This document shows, in pieces, positions 48,334 through 56,604 of a stretch of 64,000 nucleotides of DNA. Made by a program: the position numbers and the translations under genes. The notes beneath the pieces were generated by a model. It was not told the DNA's origin and searched no databases. It saw nothing but the letters and a program-made list of their open reading frames with translations. Source of the DNA: Lachnospiraceae bacterium (GTDB lineage Bacteria; Bacillota; Clostridia; Lachnospirales; Lachnospiraceae); the NCBI GenBank assembly GCA_910575035.1, contig CAJTDL010000018.1, positions 41,115 to 105,114 of the forward strand. The letters run 5' to 3'. Within the stretch, counting starts at the first letter, position 1, and each line of letters starts with the position of its first letter.

Positions 48334-48966
48334 ATGGCAGAAGCAATCCGTGTGGAGAATGTAACAAAAAGGTTTGGAGAAGTCGTTGCACTCGACCGTA
48401 TTAACATCAGTTTTGAAAAAGGAAAAATATATGGGATTATAGGAAGGAACGGTTCCGGTAAGACTGTTCTGTTCAAAACGATGATTGGATATTTAAAACC
48501 GACAGGCGGAAGGGTTGTAGTGGGAGAAAAGGAGATCGGAAAAGATATTGATTTTGCAGACAATATGGGAATTATTATTGAAAATCCCGGATTTTTAAGC
48601 AGATACACAGGATACAAAAATCTGGAATATTTGGCATCTATCCGTAAATTGATAGGCAGGGAGCAGATCAGGGAGAGCATGGAACGGGTAGGCTTAGATC
48701 CCGACAGCCGCAAAAAAGTTGGAAAATATTCCCTTGGTATGAGGCAGAGGCTCGGTATTGCCCAGGCAATTATGGAAAACCCGGATATTTTGATTTTGGA
48801 TGAGCCAATGAACGGACTGGATAATCAGGGGGTAAGCGACGTGCGGGATATTCTTTTGGGATTAAAGAAAGAAGGGAAAACTGTCATACTTGCCAGCCAT
48901 AATAAAGAGGATATAGAGGTTTTGTGTGATATGGTATATGAAATGGAACATGGAAGACTGGTATAA
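48334..48966 (+). CDS. ABC transporter ATP-binding protein
   Basis: The 210 aa ATPase has Walker A (GRNGSGKT, about 37-44), Q-loop region, signature YSLGMRQRLGIAQAI, Walker B ILILDEPMNGLD and the switch His in ILASHNKED. It is of the small LanF/BcrA-like type that drives peptide export or immunity pumps. I chose the ATG at 48334, 10 nt after AAGGGAAGG; an upstream TTG is possible. It is last in the operon. Confidence 0.93.
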   Translation: MAEAIRVENVTKRFGEVVALDRINISFEKGKIYGIIGRNGSGKTVLFKTMIGYLKPTGGRVVVGEKEIGKDIDFADNMGIIIENPGFLSRYTGYKNLEYLASIRKLIGREQIRESMERVGLDPDSRKKVGKYSLGMRQRLGIAQAIMENPDILILDEPMNGLDNQGVSDVRDILLGLKKEGKTVILASHNKEDIEVLCDMVYEMEHGRLV

Positions 48967-49025
48967 TGGAATGTGCCGGTTATTCAGACAATGCAATTTA
49001 AGAAAAAATTTAAGGAAAGAAGGGC

Positions 49026-49493
49026 GTGATACCTATTGGCAAAATAGTAATTTTATCTTTTTCCAATTCAGAAGAACACATCCTGCATGAGATAATGCAA
49101 ATAATCAGAATGCAGCCAGAATTTCAGATACGGGACATGGTTCTGAATGATGAAATACTTGATTTTGGAAAATTAATAATCAATCCCCTGAAACGAAATG
49201 CAGAGAAAAATGGTCAGGAAATAAAACTAACGTTATATGAGTTTGAGATTTTATATCTGCTTGCAAGAAATCCCGGCTGGGTATTTTCAAAAGCACAAAT
49301 TTATGGGCAGATATGGAAAGAGCCATATTATCAGGCATATGACAGTGTCATGCATATCATTTATAATCTGCGTAGTAAAATTGAAGATGACAGGAAACGA
49401 CAGTCCTATATTCTTACAGTCAGAGGTTTTGGATATAAATTTAATCCGGCATACTACAATGTAGGTGAAGAAGCACTTGGGAGAGAAACCTGA
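49026..49493 (+). CDS. OmpR-type winged-helix regulator lacking a receiver domain
   Basis: About 155 aa from a GTG start after GAAAGAAGG. The N-terminal 50 residues are not a complete receiver domain. The C-terminal Trans_reg_C winged helix is clear: LTLYEFEILYLLARNPGWVF ... YDSVMHIIYNLRSKIEDD ... YILTVRGFGYKF. Such stand-alone DNA-binding proteins are common in Tn-type elements just upstream of mobilization genes. It could regulate transfer genes or the ABC operon. Confidence 0.85.
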   Translation: MIPIGKIVILSFSNSEEHILHEIMQIIRMQPEFQIRDMVLNDEILDFGKLIINPLKRNAEKNGQEIKLTLYEFEILYLLARNPGWVFSKAQIYGQIWKEPYYQAYDSVMHIIYNLRSKIEDDRKRQSYILTVRGFGYKFNPAYYNVGEEALGRET

Positions 49494-49548
49494 GTGCTTT
49501 TCTTATGCCCACAAATTACAGCGTTACGGGCAGAAAGGAAGTGAAAAA

Positions 49549-49800
49549 ATGAGTGAAAGTAAACAAACACGCCGAGATGTGATTGATGTGGAATTACAAA
49601 AAACCAAAGCAGAGCTTGTCATTGCAAAACACAGGGAAGCGAAACTCCGCAACCAGATAAAAGGTATGACGGAAAAGGAACGCCGACACCGAAACATTGT
49701 ATGGGGAAGCCACTTTGAATACCTTCTCAGGGAAAAACTGAATGTTTCCAAAGAACAGTTTGCTACGCTTGATGATGACAGGATAAAGGCTGCTTTTTAG
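49549..49800 (+). CDS. DUF3847-type element protein
   Basis: The 83 aa basic, helical protein starts MSESKQTRRDVIDVELQKTK with AAAGGAAG 5-6 nt upstream. It matches in layout the DUF3847 proteins found beside MobA/MobL relaxases in Firmicute elements (ending REKLNVSKEQFATLDDDRIK). Possibly a relaxase accessory protein; that is inference from position. Confidence 0.75.
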   Translation: MSESKQTRRDVIDVELQKTKAELVIAKHREAKLRNQIKGMTEKERRHRNIVWGSHFEYLLREKLNVSKEQFATLDDDRIKAAF

Positions 49801-49832
49801 CCTTTATCTGAACGCAAAGTTCACTAAAGGGT

Positions 49833-49840
49833 AGGGCGCA
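49833..49840 (-). other. Candidate oriT nick region for MobA/MobL relaxase
   Basis: Reverse complement reads TTGCGCCCTACCC; TGCGCCCT is the core of MOBQ-type nic sites (as in RSF1010- and pGO1-class plasmids). It lies between DUF3847 and the relaxase, flanked by GC-rich inverted repeats (GCCTGCC/GGCAGGC and CCCCGC/GCGGGG at about 49870-49907). Confidence 0.4.
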
Positions 49841-49925
49841 AGCCCGTAGGGGAATTATCGTTTCCCCTGTTGCCTGCCGCAAGGCAGGCAAAGCCCCGCA
49901 GGGCGGGGAAAAACCGCAGTCGGCT

Positions 49926-51422
49926 GTGGCTTCCGCTGCATACCGGAGTGGGACAAAGATATATTGCGAATATGACGGGGAGATAAAAGATTTTTCAAGG
50001 AAAGGTCATGTGATATATTCTGAAATCTTACTGCCTGAATATGCGCCGAAAGAATTTGCTGACCGTTCCGTTTTATGGAACGCAGTTGAAAATTTTGAGA
50101 AAGGGAGCAGGGCGCAGCTTTCGAGGGAAATTGAATTTTCACTGCCCTGTGAACTGGATGCGGATGAACGGTTAAAGGCGGCGAAAACGCTTGCAGAATT
50201 TTTCAGGGATAAGGGAATGGTTGTTGATATGAATCTGCACAATCCTGACCATGAGAATCCGAACCCGCACTGTCATCTCATGCTCACCATGCGCCCGTTT
50301 GAAAAAGACGGAAGCTTTGTCAAAAAGAAATGCTGGCGGGAATATGACCTTGATAAAAACGGTCAGAAAATTCCAACTCCCAAAGGAAACGATTACAAAT
50401 CGCATAAGGTTTATGCCACTGACTGGGACGATAAGGGAAACGTGGAAAAATGGCGGGCATTGTGGGCAGATATTGAAACTGATTTTTATAAAAAGAACGG
50501 CTATGAGATAACGGCGGAACACCGTTCTTTTGAAAGACAGGGAATAGACCTTTTACCAACGATCCACATGGGGGCGGCAGTGACCGCAATGGAACGCAGG
50601 GGCATTAAGACGGAAATCGGCAACATGAACAGGGAGATTAAAAAAATCAATGAACTCATCATATCCAGTATGGAGAACATTGAGCGTCTGACGGATAAGA
50701 TTGCTTTTCTTGAAAAAGAGAAAAAATCGGCTGGACAGGAGAAAGAAAATGAAGCGCCTGTACAGGAAAAGAAAGAGGACAGCTTAACCGCAATCCTGAT
50801 GGAATGGCAGAAAAACCGCAGCGCATTTATTCAGGACAACAATATCCGGCAGCGCACAGACACGAAAACGGGCAACATAAAAAATTTTTCCTCTATGGTG
50901 TCATTCCTGCAATCGCACAAAATTGAAACACTTGAAGATTTGCACAGGCTGGCAGAGGAAACAAAAAAACAGCGGAGCGACAACATTCACAGACAGCGTG
51001 AGTTAAATGCAAAGCTGAAATAGATGTCCAATATCGTGGACATTTATCAAGCCTACAAGCCGTATGCGGAATACCTGAAAAAGTATGAAAGTCTTTCCGG
51101 CAGACAGAAACAGTCTTATTATGACAAAAATGCAGATAAGATTGAAACTGCCCTCTCCTACCGCACAGGATTGAAAAATATGAGCGGTACGGATAAGCTT
51201 CTTCCGAAAACGTGGAAAAAGGAACTTGAGGGATTGAAAGCGGAAAGCGCAAGAATAAGACAGGATTTAGCGGAAAATGACGCCATTCTTGGGGAACTTG
51301 CGGAGATTGTGGACAAGACGGCAATGGTTCAGAGGTATAAAACAAAACAGAATGAAATACTTCCCAATTTTGGGGAGAAAAAAAGCGCAAAAAAGGAAAG
51401 GGGTAATTATGGCAGAGAATAA
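49926..51422 (+). pseudogene. mobA: MobA/MobL (MOBQ) relaxase, truncated at both parts
   Basis: The relaxase domain lacks its normal start (about 20 residues including the first strand). The homology begins at ASAAYRSGTKIYCEYDGE with the probable catalytic Tyr and only a GTG at 49926 available. The metal-binding His motif is NPNPHCHLMLTMRP. At 51021 a TAG ends the frame after RELNAKLK, but the same frame continues MSNIVDIYQAYKPYAEYLKK (51024-51422), the usual C-terminal coil of the family. So the gene has an N-terminal deletion and an internal amber codon. The domain may still fold, but transfer by this relaxase is doubtful. Confidence 0.75.
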
Positions 51423-51866
51423 GAAATACTATTTCCTTAAACTCAAGGAGGATTTTTTTGACCAGCGTGAGATAGTAGTGCTGGAAGGCTCGAAAGATGG
51501 TGTCCTTTATGTGAATATTCTGCTCAAGCTATATTTGAAATCATTACAGCATAACGGGAAACTGCTCTTGAATGAGATAACACCGCTTTCAGCAGAGATG
51601 ATTGCACTGCTTACAAGGTATGAGGTCGGCACAGTTGAGAGGGCAATGCGGGCGTTTATGCAGCTTGGTCTTGTGGAAGTCTTGGAGGACAACATCTTTT
51701 ATATGCCGGAAATTCAGGAAATGACGGGGAAAGGTTCGTCCGATGGGGAGCGCAAGGCAAGATACCGCAGGCAGAAAGCGGAGGAGAATATGTTGCTTTT
51801 GACAGACAAAAATACTGACATGGGACACAATCGGGACAATGTCCCACCTTTGTCCCAATTCAGTCG
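51409..51866 (+). pseudogene. Phage-type replisome organizer, 5' part (interrupted by insertion)
   Basis: Starts MAENKKYYFLKLKEDFFDQR after AAAGGGG and shows the replisome-organizer N-terminal domain: LEGSKDGVLYVNILLKLYLK, ALLTRYEVGTVERAMRAFMQ, EIQEMTGKGSSDGERKARYR. The homology ends near NRDNVPPLSQ, where the inner mobile element begins. Further codons to 52101 are antisense to the recombinase. The 3' part is at 62650-62995. A direct join at the inferred junctions keeps the frame. Confidence 0.85.
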
Positions 51867-53717
51867 GTCATTTTTTGCGGACAGTTCAATACATACCATC
51901 CTTTTCTGCTCCCTGCTCCTGCGTTTACACTCGTTTGACTTCTCCCTCTGTATCTTCTTGGCACAAACGGGACAATACTTCGATATGCCAGAGCCGGGGA
52001 CGTATTCAATGCCGCACACCGTACAGTATTTAGCGGGTAACGCTGTCCACCGCTTCGTGGGTGTGATATGTAATTCACCGACAAAGCCGATGAATTTATA
52101 GTAAATCTTGATTTCCTGCCTAACCGTTCCGTCTGCCATTTTCTCACGCTCCGAAACAAATATCTTGTCTATCAGCGCATTTACTACTGTTGCGTCCAGT
52201 TCCTTTAAGCCTTGATAGTTGCGGATAAGGGAAAGGAAATCACGGATTCCCTGCGATTTCTCGTAACTTTCGTTGAGCGTTTCCGTTACCTCTTTTAATC
52301 TCGCTTCGATTTCAAGCTGTTCTTTCTGGTATTTCCCCGACATCATCTCAAAATTCCGCTCGGTAATACGCTCCATGACCTTATCCTCATAGAGAGAGGA
52401 AAACAGCCTGTCAAGCTCCGCAAGGCGTTTGTTCAGCTTCTTTTGTTCTTTCTCCATTACCTTTGCCTTGCTCTGATCTGTTTCCGTGAGCCGCTTCTCA
52501 ATCGCCCTCACCGCCCGCTCGTCATTCACCGCCATATCCGCAAAGCGGTTGATGTCGGCAAGGACGGCGTTGAATAAATCCCTCGCTTCGATGGCGTGTG
52601 CGGTACACATGACGTTGCCGTACCTGCCATAATTATTACAGGTGTATTGTACGCAGTCGATAATGTTGGGGCGTTTCCTCCTGTTTGCGCTCATAGCCCG
52701 CAGGGCATAGCCGCAGTCCGCACACTTGATAACGCCTGCAAAGATATTCTCAAATCCCCCTGCGTTCTGTTCCCTCCTGCGGCTCGTCATAAGCTGCTGT
52801 ACGGTGTCAAATTCCTCCTGCGTGACTATCCCCTCATGGGTATCGGGTATCACTTCCCATTCTTCGGGCAGCTTAGAGGGGCGTTTCTTGCTTTTCATGT
52901 TGGCGGCAATCCGCTTGTAGCCTGCAAGGTTTCCCGCATAGATAGGGCTTCTTAAAATGCCCCTCACGCTGTTCTCGCTCCAGATATAGCGGTTTTCCTC
53001 GTTACCCTCAAAGTACCGCTCATAGCCTGCCGCCCCCTGCTCCGCCGCATAAGCGGCAGGGCGCAAGACGTGCTGTTTATTGATGTGCTTGCGGATTTTG
53101 GCGATTCCATTTCCCGCAAACGCAAGGTCGAATATCTCCCTTACAACGTGCGCCACCTTATCGTCAATCAGCAGATGGTTGTGGTCGGCAGGGTCTTTAA
53201 TATATCCATAGGGCGCATACGTTCCCATGAATTTCCCCTGCTGAAACCTCGCTCGGTACGCCGATTTTATCTTGACCGACACATCGGCTGAATACATTTC
53301 GTTTAGGATGTTGCGGAAAGGCGTGATGTCCATCGCTGATTTATTCAAGGTGTCAACGCCGTCATTGACCGCTATATACCGAACATTATTTTCTGGGAAA
53401 AACACTTCCAGATATAAGCCGCAGTCAAGGTAATTCCTCCCCAGACGGGATAAATCTTTCGTAATCACGCAGTTTATCAGCCCATTTTCAATGTCCTTAA
53501 TCATGTTCTGGAAGCTCGGTCTTTGGAAATTCGTACCAGAGTAACCGTCGTCCACATACGTTTTTGCCAGATGCCAGCCCTGCTTTCTCACATAATCCGT
53601 GAGGATGGATTTCTGTGTGGCGATGCTCGCACTTTCATTATCCGTGCCATCGTCTTTCGATAGGCGGCAGTAAATGCCGACTGAATAGATTTTCTTTTCT
53701 TCTTTGATTCCTGCCAT
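51714..53717 (-). CDS. tnpX: Large serine recombinase (TnpX/Tn4451 type) of the inner element
   Basis: Excises and inserts the inner element. It has a resolvase domain with the catalytic Ser in SVGIYCRLSKDDGTDNES (S20), KDLSRLGRNYLDCG, a recombinase domain (GYIKDPADHNHLLIDDKVAH), a zinc ribbon (IKCADCGYAL ... CVQYTC ... C), a coiled coil (about 400-480) and a DUF4368-like end. Of the 667 codons, about the last 45 (after IELSAKND) lie beyond the element's left end and are antisense to the host gene. Start ATG 53717 follows GGAGGTTTTACAGT. The zinc ribbon near the C-terminus (KYCTVCG ... KYCPVCAKK) is typical of the family. Confidence 0.93.
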   Translation of the reverse strand: MAGIKEEKKIYSVGIYCRLSKDDGTDNESASIATQKSILTDYVRKQGWHLAKTYVDDGYSGTNFQRPSFQNMIKDIENGLINCVITKDLSRLGRNYLDCGLYLEVFFPENNVRYIAVNDGVDTLNKSAMDITPFRNILNEMYSADVSVKIKSAYRARFQQGKFMGTYAPYGYIKDPADHNHLLIDDKVAHVVREIFDLAFAGNGIAKIRKHINKQHVLRPAAYAAEQGAAGYERYFEGNEENRYIWSENSVRGILRSPIYAGNLAGYKRIAANMKSKKRPSKLPEEWEVIPDTHEGIVTQEEFDTVQQLMTSRRREQNAGGFENIFAGVIKCADCGYALRAMSANRRKRPNIIDCVQYTCNNYGRYGNVMCTAHAIEARDLFNAVLADINRFADMAVNDERAVRAIEKRLTETDQSKAKVMEKEQKKLNKRLAELDRLFSSLYEDKVMERITERNFEMMSGKYQKEQLEIEARLKEVTETLNESYEKSQGIRDFLSLIRNYQGLKELDATVVNALIDKIFVSEREKMADGTVRQEIKIYYKFIGFVGELHITPTKRWTALPAKYCTVCGIEYVPGSGISKYCPVCAKKIQREKSNECKRRSREQKRMVCIELSAKNDRLNWDKGGTLSRLCPMSVFLSVKSNIFSSAFCLRYLALRSPSDEPFPVIS

Positions 53718-53771
53718 ACTGTAAAACCTCCGTATCTGCCCTAACTGTTTTCATGTTCCATTGCGTACATT

Positions 53772-53963
53772 CTAAGCGGATAACCCGCCATTGTCGAAGG
53801 TGTCACCCTCGGCAATTTTCCTGCGGATGTCCTCGGAGATAATCGGGATGAACGCTTCCGCAACGGTCTGTGTGCCGACATATTCACGGCTGACAATCAT
53901 CTGCACTGGCTGTCCTGCCACAATGCGCTTTCTCTTTTTGTTTGCTTTCTTATCCTCGCCCAT
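53772..53963 (-). CDS. Small basic protein upstream of the recombinase
   Basis: 63 aa starting MGEDKKANKKRKRIVAGQPV with AAGGAAG upstream. The middle (VSREYVGTQTVAEAFIPIIS) looks structured. It occupies the position of the small accessory genes of Tn4451-type elements, and its frame extends further upstream without a better start. Function unknown. Confidence 0.65.
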   Translation of the reverse strand: MGEDKKANKKRKRIVAGQPVQMIVSREYVGTQTVAEAFIPIISEDIRRKIAEGDTFDNGGLSA

Positions 53964-54034
53964 ACTCAATTCTTCCTTTCCAGACAGGGCAGGGGAGCGT
54001 CTGGAAACGTCCCCTCCCTGCCAATCAGACACAA

Positions 54035-54265
54035 TCAATCCCCGCTGTTTATCTCTTTCTGCAATGCTTTAAGGAGAGCCGCCGCTTCATCAGCAGTCAA
54101 CGTGATTCCCTTTCCGCACTTCTCACGGTTGGGGGAAAAGCTGCGGATGTCATACTTCGGCTCTTTCCCGTTCCATGAGATTAAATTGATTTCCTTTGTA
54201 TAGCCGCTGTCGTTTGCCGACAACACGGCGACTTCCTTTACAATCTCATACTGGATTTCTTTCAT
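54035..54265 (-). CDS. YdbC/PC4-like single-strand-binding coactivator family protein
   Basis: 76 aa. KEINLISWNGKEPKYDIRSF followed by GKGITLTADEAAALLKAL is the PC4-like (YdbC) pattern. Such small proteins bind single-stranded nucleic acid and are common in mobilizable elements, where they may protect transferring DNA (inference). It lies between parB and the 63 aa gene in the inner element's main minus-strand operon. Confidence 0.8.
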   Translation of the reverse strand: MKEIQYEIVKEVAVLSANDSGYTKEINLISWNGKEPKYDIRSFSPNREKCGKGITLTADEAAALLKALQKEINSGD

Positions 54266-54343
54266 TTACTACCTCAACTCTCTGTCTTATTTGACTGGCT
54301 TTTTTCTCGCAATGCTTTATATTTACCTCCCGAAAAGAGAAGA

Positions 54344-55198
54344 TTAGCGGCTGTCCCTGCCCCGTTTCCTCTGCAATTCACGCTCCAAAAGTCTGATGAT
54401 GGTGTCCTCCATCTGCTTCGGCGTTGTTCCTTTCGGGAAGTATTTCTTTAACCGCTCCATGCCGATTTTCACGGTTTCTTTCTGGTTTCCCTTTTCCTCC
54501 GTCATAATCGCAAAGATGGTGTCCATGTCAAGCCGCCCGCCCTGGCTCAAGGTTTTCATCCGCTGTGCCTGTGAGAGTGAGGGCGTTGCTTCCTCGCTTT
54601 CCATTGTGACGAATAGGTTCTCCTGCTCGCCTTTCTTCAAAAAAGACAGCTCCACCGCGGGCGTGAGGGCGATTCTCCCCCCGTCTACCATCTGCAAAAT
54701 CGGCGGTATCAGTTCCGTCAAGCGGATAAATCTCTGCACGGTCATCCTGCCAACGCCGAAGCCCTGCGCCACTTTATCGTCCGTCCGCAACTTCGTCCCA
54801 ACTTGGGACGAGGTTAAATCCGTGCGGAAACCCTGCCGCTTCATGGCTTCGGATTTCATCTTGTAGGCAAATGCCCGCTCCGATGGCAGGATGTTTTCTC
54901 TTTGGAGATTGCTGTCCACAAGGGTGATGATGGCTCGGTCACGGTCTAAGGGCAGGACAAAAGCGGGGACTGTGTTTATCCCTGCAAGCTCGGAAGCGCG
55001 GACACGCCGCTGTCCCGCAATGATTTCATAGCCGTTCCCGTCCTCTTTCGGGCGGGTGATTATCGGCGTTACGATTCCAAACTCCTTAATGCTTTCCGCT
55101 AACTCTGACAGCATTTCATCCTCTACCACATGAAACGGATTGTCGGGAAACGGGTACAAGTCTGCGGTCTTTAATACCTTAAAATTCTGTTTCTTCAT
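54344..55198 (-). CDS. parB: ParB/Spo0J-family partition protein
   Basis: 284 aa. N-terminal ParB/Srx domain (DLYPFPDNPFHV, IIAGQRRVRASELAGINTVP), then a HTH DNA-binding domain (DKVAQGFGVGRMTVQRFIRL) and a C-terminal tail likely for dimerisation. No ParA is adjacent, so it may act as a regulator or accessory of replication and transfer rather than in true partition. It overlaps almost directly with the MobV gene upstream (8 bp gap), so they are co-transcribed. Confidence 0.9.
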   Translation of the reverse strand: MKKQNFKVLKTADLYPFPDNPFHVVEDEMLSELAESIKEFGIVTPIITRPKEDGNGYEIIAGQRRVRASELAGINTVPAFVLPLDRDRAIITLVDSNLQRENILPSERAFAYKMKSEAMKRQGFRTDLTSSQVGTKLRTDDKVAQGFGVGRMTVQRFIRLTELIPPILQMVDGGRIALTPAVELSFLKKGEQENLFVTMESEEATPSLSQAQRMKTLSQGGRLDMDTIFAIMTEEKGNQKETVKIGMERLKKYFPKGTTPKQMEDTIIRLLERELQRKRGRDSR

Positions 55199-55206
55199 TC
55201 ACATTC

Positions 55207-56172
55207 CTACCTTTCTTTTGGTCTGGTTCTTCCTGTTTTCTGTAATTCTTCTAATATCTCTGGCGGGATTTTGGAGAGCAGCCGCCCCATCTGCTCGTTG
55301 GTTTTCTGCAACTCAAATATCCTCTGGTTGGCTTTCTGTACCTTTAGTTCCTGCTCGTACTTTTCATCACGCATACGCCCCGCATAGTCGGATTCCTGCC
55401 CGATTCTCTCTTTCAAGCTGTCAATATACGCCTGCTGTTTCCCGATTTCTTTAGAGAATTTCTCCATGTCTGGGAGCCATGCAGAGAGCAGTTCTAACGC
55501 CTTATCCCTTTTCTTGCCTGCGTTAAAGGCGTTGATGTCGGAGAGGGCAGACACGATTTCCGCATACTGTTTATCCAGCCTGCCGCCCAATTTATAGAGC
55601 CATGTAGGGATGTGTTTCCGCTTCGTTTCCATTGAGGACTGACCCCTTTCCAACTCGTTCCACCGTGCGGACATACGCTCATGGTAGGCGGTCTGCCACT
55701 CGGACAGGCTCTTTTGGTTGCCTAAGATAGACTTCGCTGACAGCTTGTTGTCGGGCGTAAGCGGCACAAAACATAGGTGCATATGGGGCGTTTTCTCGTC
55801 CATGTGGACGACTGCGGAGAGGATATTTTTCTTTCCCACACGCTCCGAAATGAAGTCAAGAGCTGTCTGGAAATACGCTTTTTGTTTTTCGGGCGGTAAC
55901 TGGTTCATAAATTCGGGCGAAGCGGTGATGAGCGTTTCCACCATCATCACGCTGTCTTTCCTCGTCCTGCACCCTGCTTCAGTTACCATTCGGTTTATCT
56001 CTTTCTTGTAGGTGTAGCGGGGCGGCTTCACAAGATGGTAATTATTTTTAGAGCGTTCCATATCAATATCTGGGTTGCTTTTATAGGCTTCTTTCTTCCG
56101 CTCGTTGTGGCATTCACAAGCCGCAACGCCGCCTGCCTTGCGTTTCTGGAAACGCAGGATTGCATAGGGCAT
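55207..56172 (-). CDS. mobV: MobV-family (Pre/Mob) relaxase, TnpZ-like
   Basis: Nicks the element's oriT for mobilization. 321 aa from the ATG at 56172 (AAGGAAG upstream). The relaxase domain starts PYAILRFQKRKAGGVAACEC, and has RSKNNYHL and the metal-binding HMDEKTPHMHLCFVPL. A coiled coil (about 230-305) follows. An earlier in-frame start adds 28 residues without homology. The pMV158-type oriT hairpin lies 190-230 bp upstream. It is intact, so the inner element can probably be mobilized by a helper. Confidence 0.92.
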   Translation of the reverse strand: MPYAILRFQKRKAGGVAACECHNERKKEAYKSNPDIDMERSKNNYHLVKPPRYTYKKEINRMVTEAGCRTRKDSVMMVETLITASPEFMNQLPPEKQKAYFQTALDFISERVGKKNILSAVVHMDEKTPHMHLCFVPLTPDNKLSAKSILGNQKSLSEWQTAYHERMSARWNELERGQSSMETKRKHIPTWLYKLGGRLDKQYAEIVSALSDINAFNAGKKRDKALELLSAWLPDMEKFSKEIGKQQAYIDSLKERIGQESDYAGRMRDEKYEQELKVQKANQRIFELQKTNEQMGRLLSKIPPEILEELQKTGRTRPKER

Positions 56173-56300
56173 AGTCAATCTTCCTTTCTTCGGCGGGTAA
56201 CTGCCCTTTGGGTGACAGCGGTGACGGTGATGACAGTGATTTTGGGATACCCCCACGGAAGCCGCCGACTGTCACCGCTCATTCTTCCATCCGAAGCCGC

Positions 56301-56330
56301 AGGGCGCAGGATGGGCAGGGCGTAAGCCCT
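56301..56330 (-). other. Further GC palindromes near oriT
   Basis: AGGGCGCA at 56301-56308 (the 8-mer also at 49833) and AGGGC/GCCCT (56317-56330). May be part of the transfer or replication origin; not assigned. Confidence 0.35.
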
Positions 56331-56360
56331 GCTTTAAGGGAGTCCAGAGGGAACGTCTGG

Positions 56361-56400
56361 CACACGACTTTGCGGAGCAAAGTGTAGTGTGTTACACCCT
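56361..56400 (+). other. oriT of MOBV (pMV158) type
   Basis: Hairpin ACTTTGC-GGA-GCAAAGT (56367-56383) is followed by G and TAGTGTGTTA (56385-56394), the same order as the pMV158 MobM origin, where nicking is within TAGTG/TG. It lies upstream of the MobV gene of the inner element. Confidence 0.8.
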
Positions 56401-56604
56401 GTAAACGCAGTCGGAAAAATCAGTAGATTTTTCTGACCGCAGGGGTGGCTTTACGAGCCGAAAAGGGCGAGTAATGCCCACGCCTGCATTTTGCGTTTAC
56501 GGGGTGTTCTCCCGCAGGGATGACAGCGGCGGGGTATCCCAATATTGCCGTCATCACCGTCACCGCTGTCACCCGCAGGGCAGAGCCGCCAACTTTACAT
56601 GGCT

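Noticed and set aside
24332..51030. Possible recoding of TAG as a sense codon (two in-frame TAGs in otherwise continuous proteins)
   Set aside because: TAG is used as the ordinary terminal stop in neighbouring genes (for example the CHAP gene ending at 22171 and the LRR frame ending at 24332), and no suppressor tRNA is seen. Point mutations are simpler.
51867..52101. Plus-strand continuation of the replisome organizer to 52101
   Set aside because: These codons are the reverse complement of the recombinase gene and share nothing with the family; the true continuation is at 62646.
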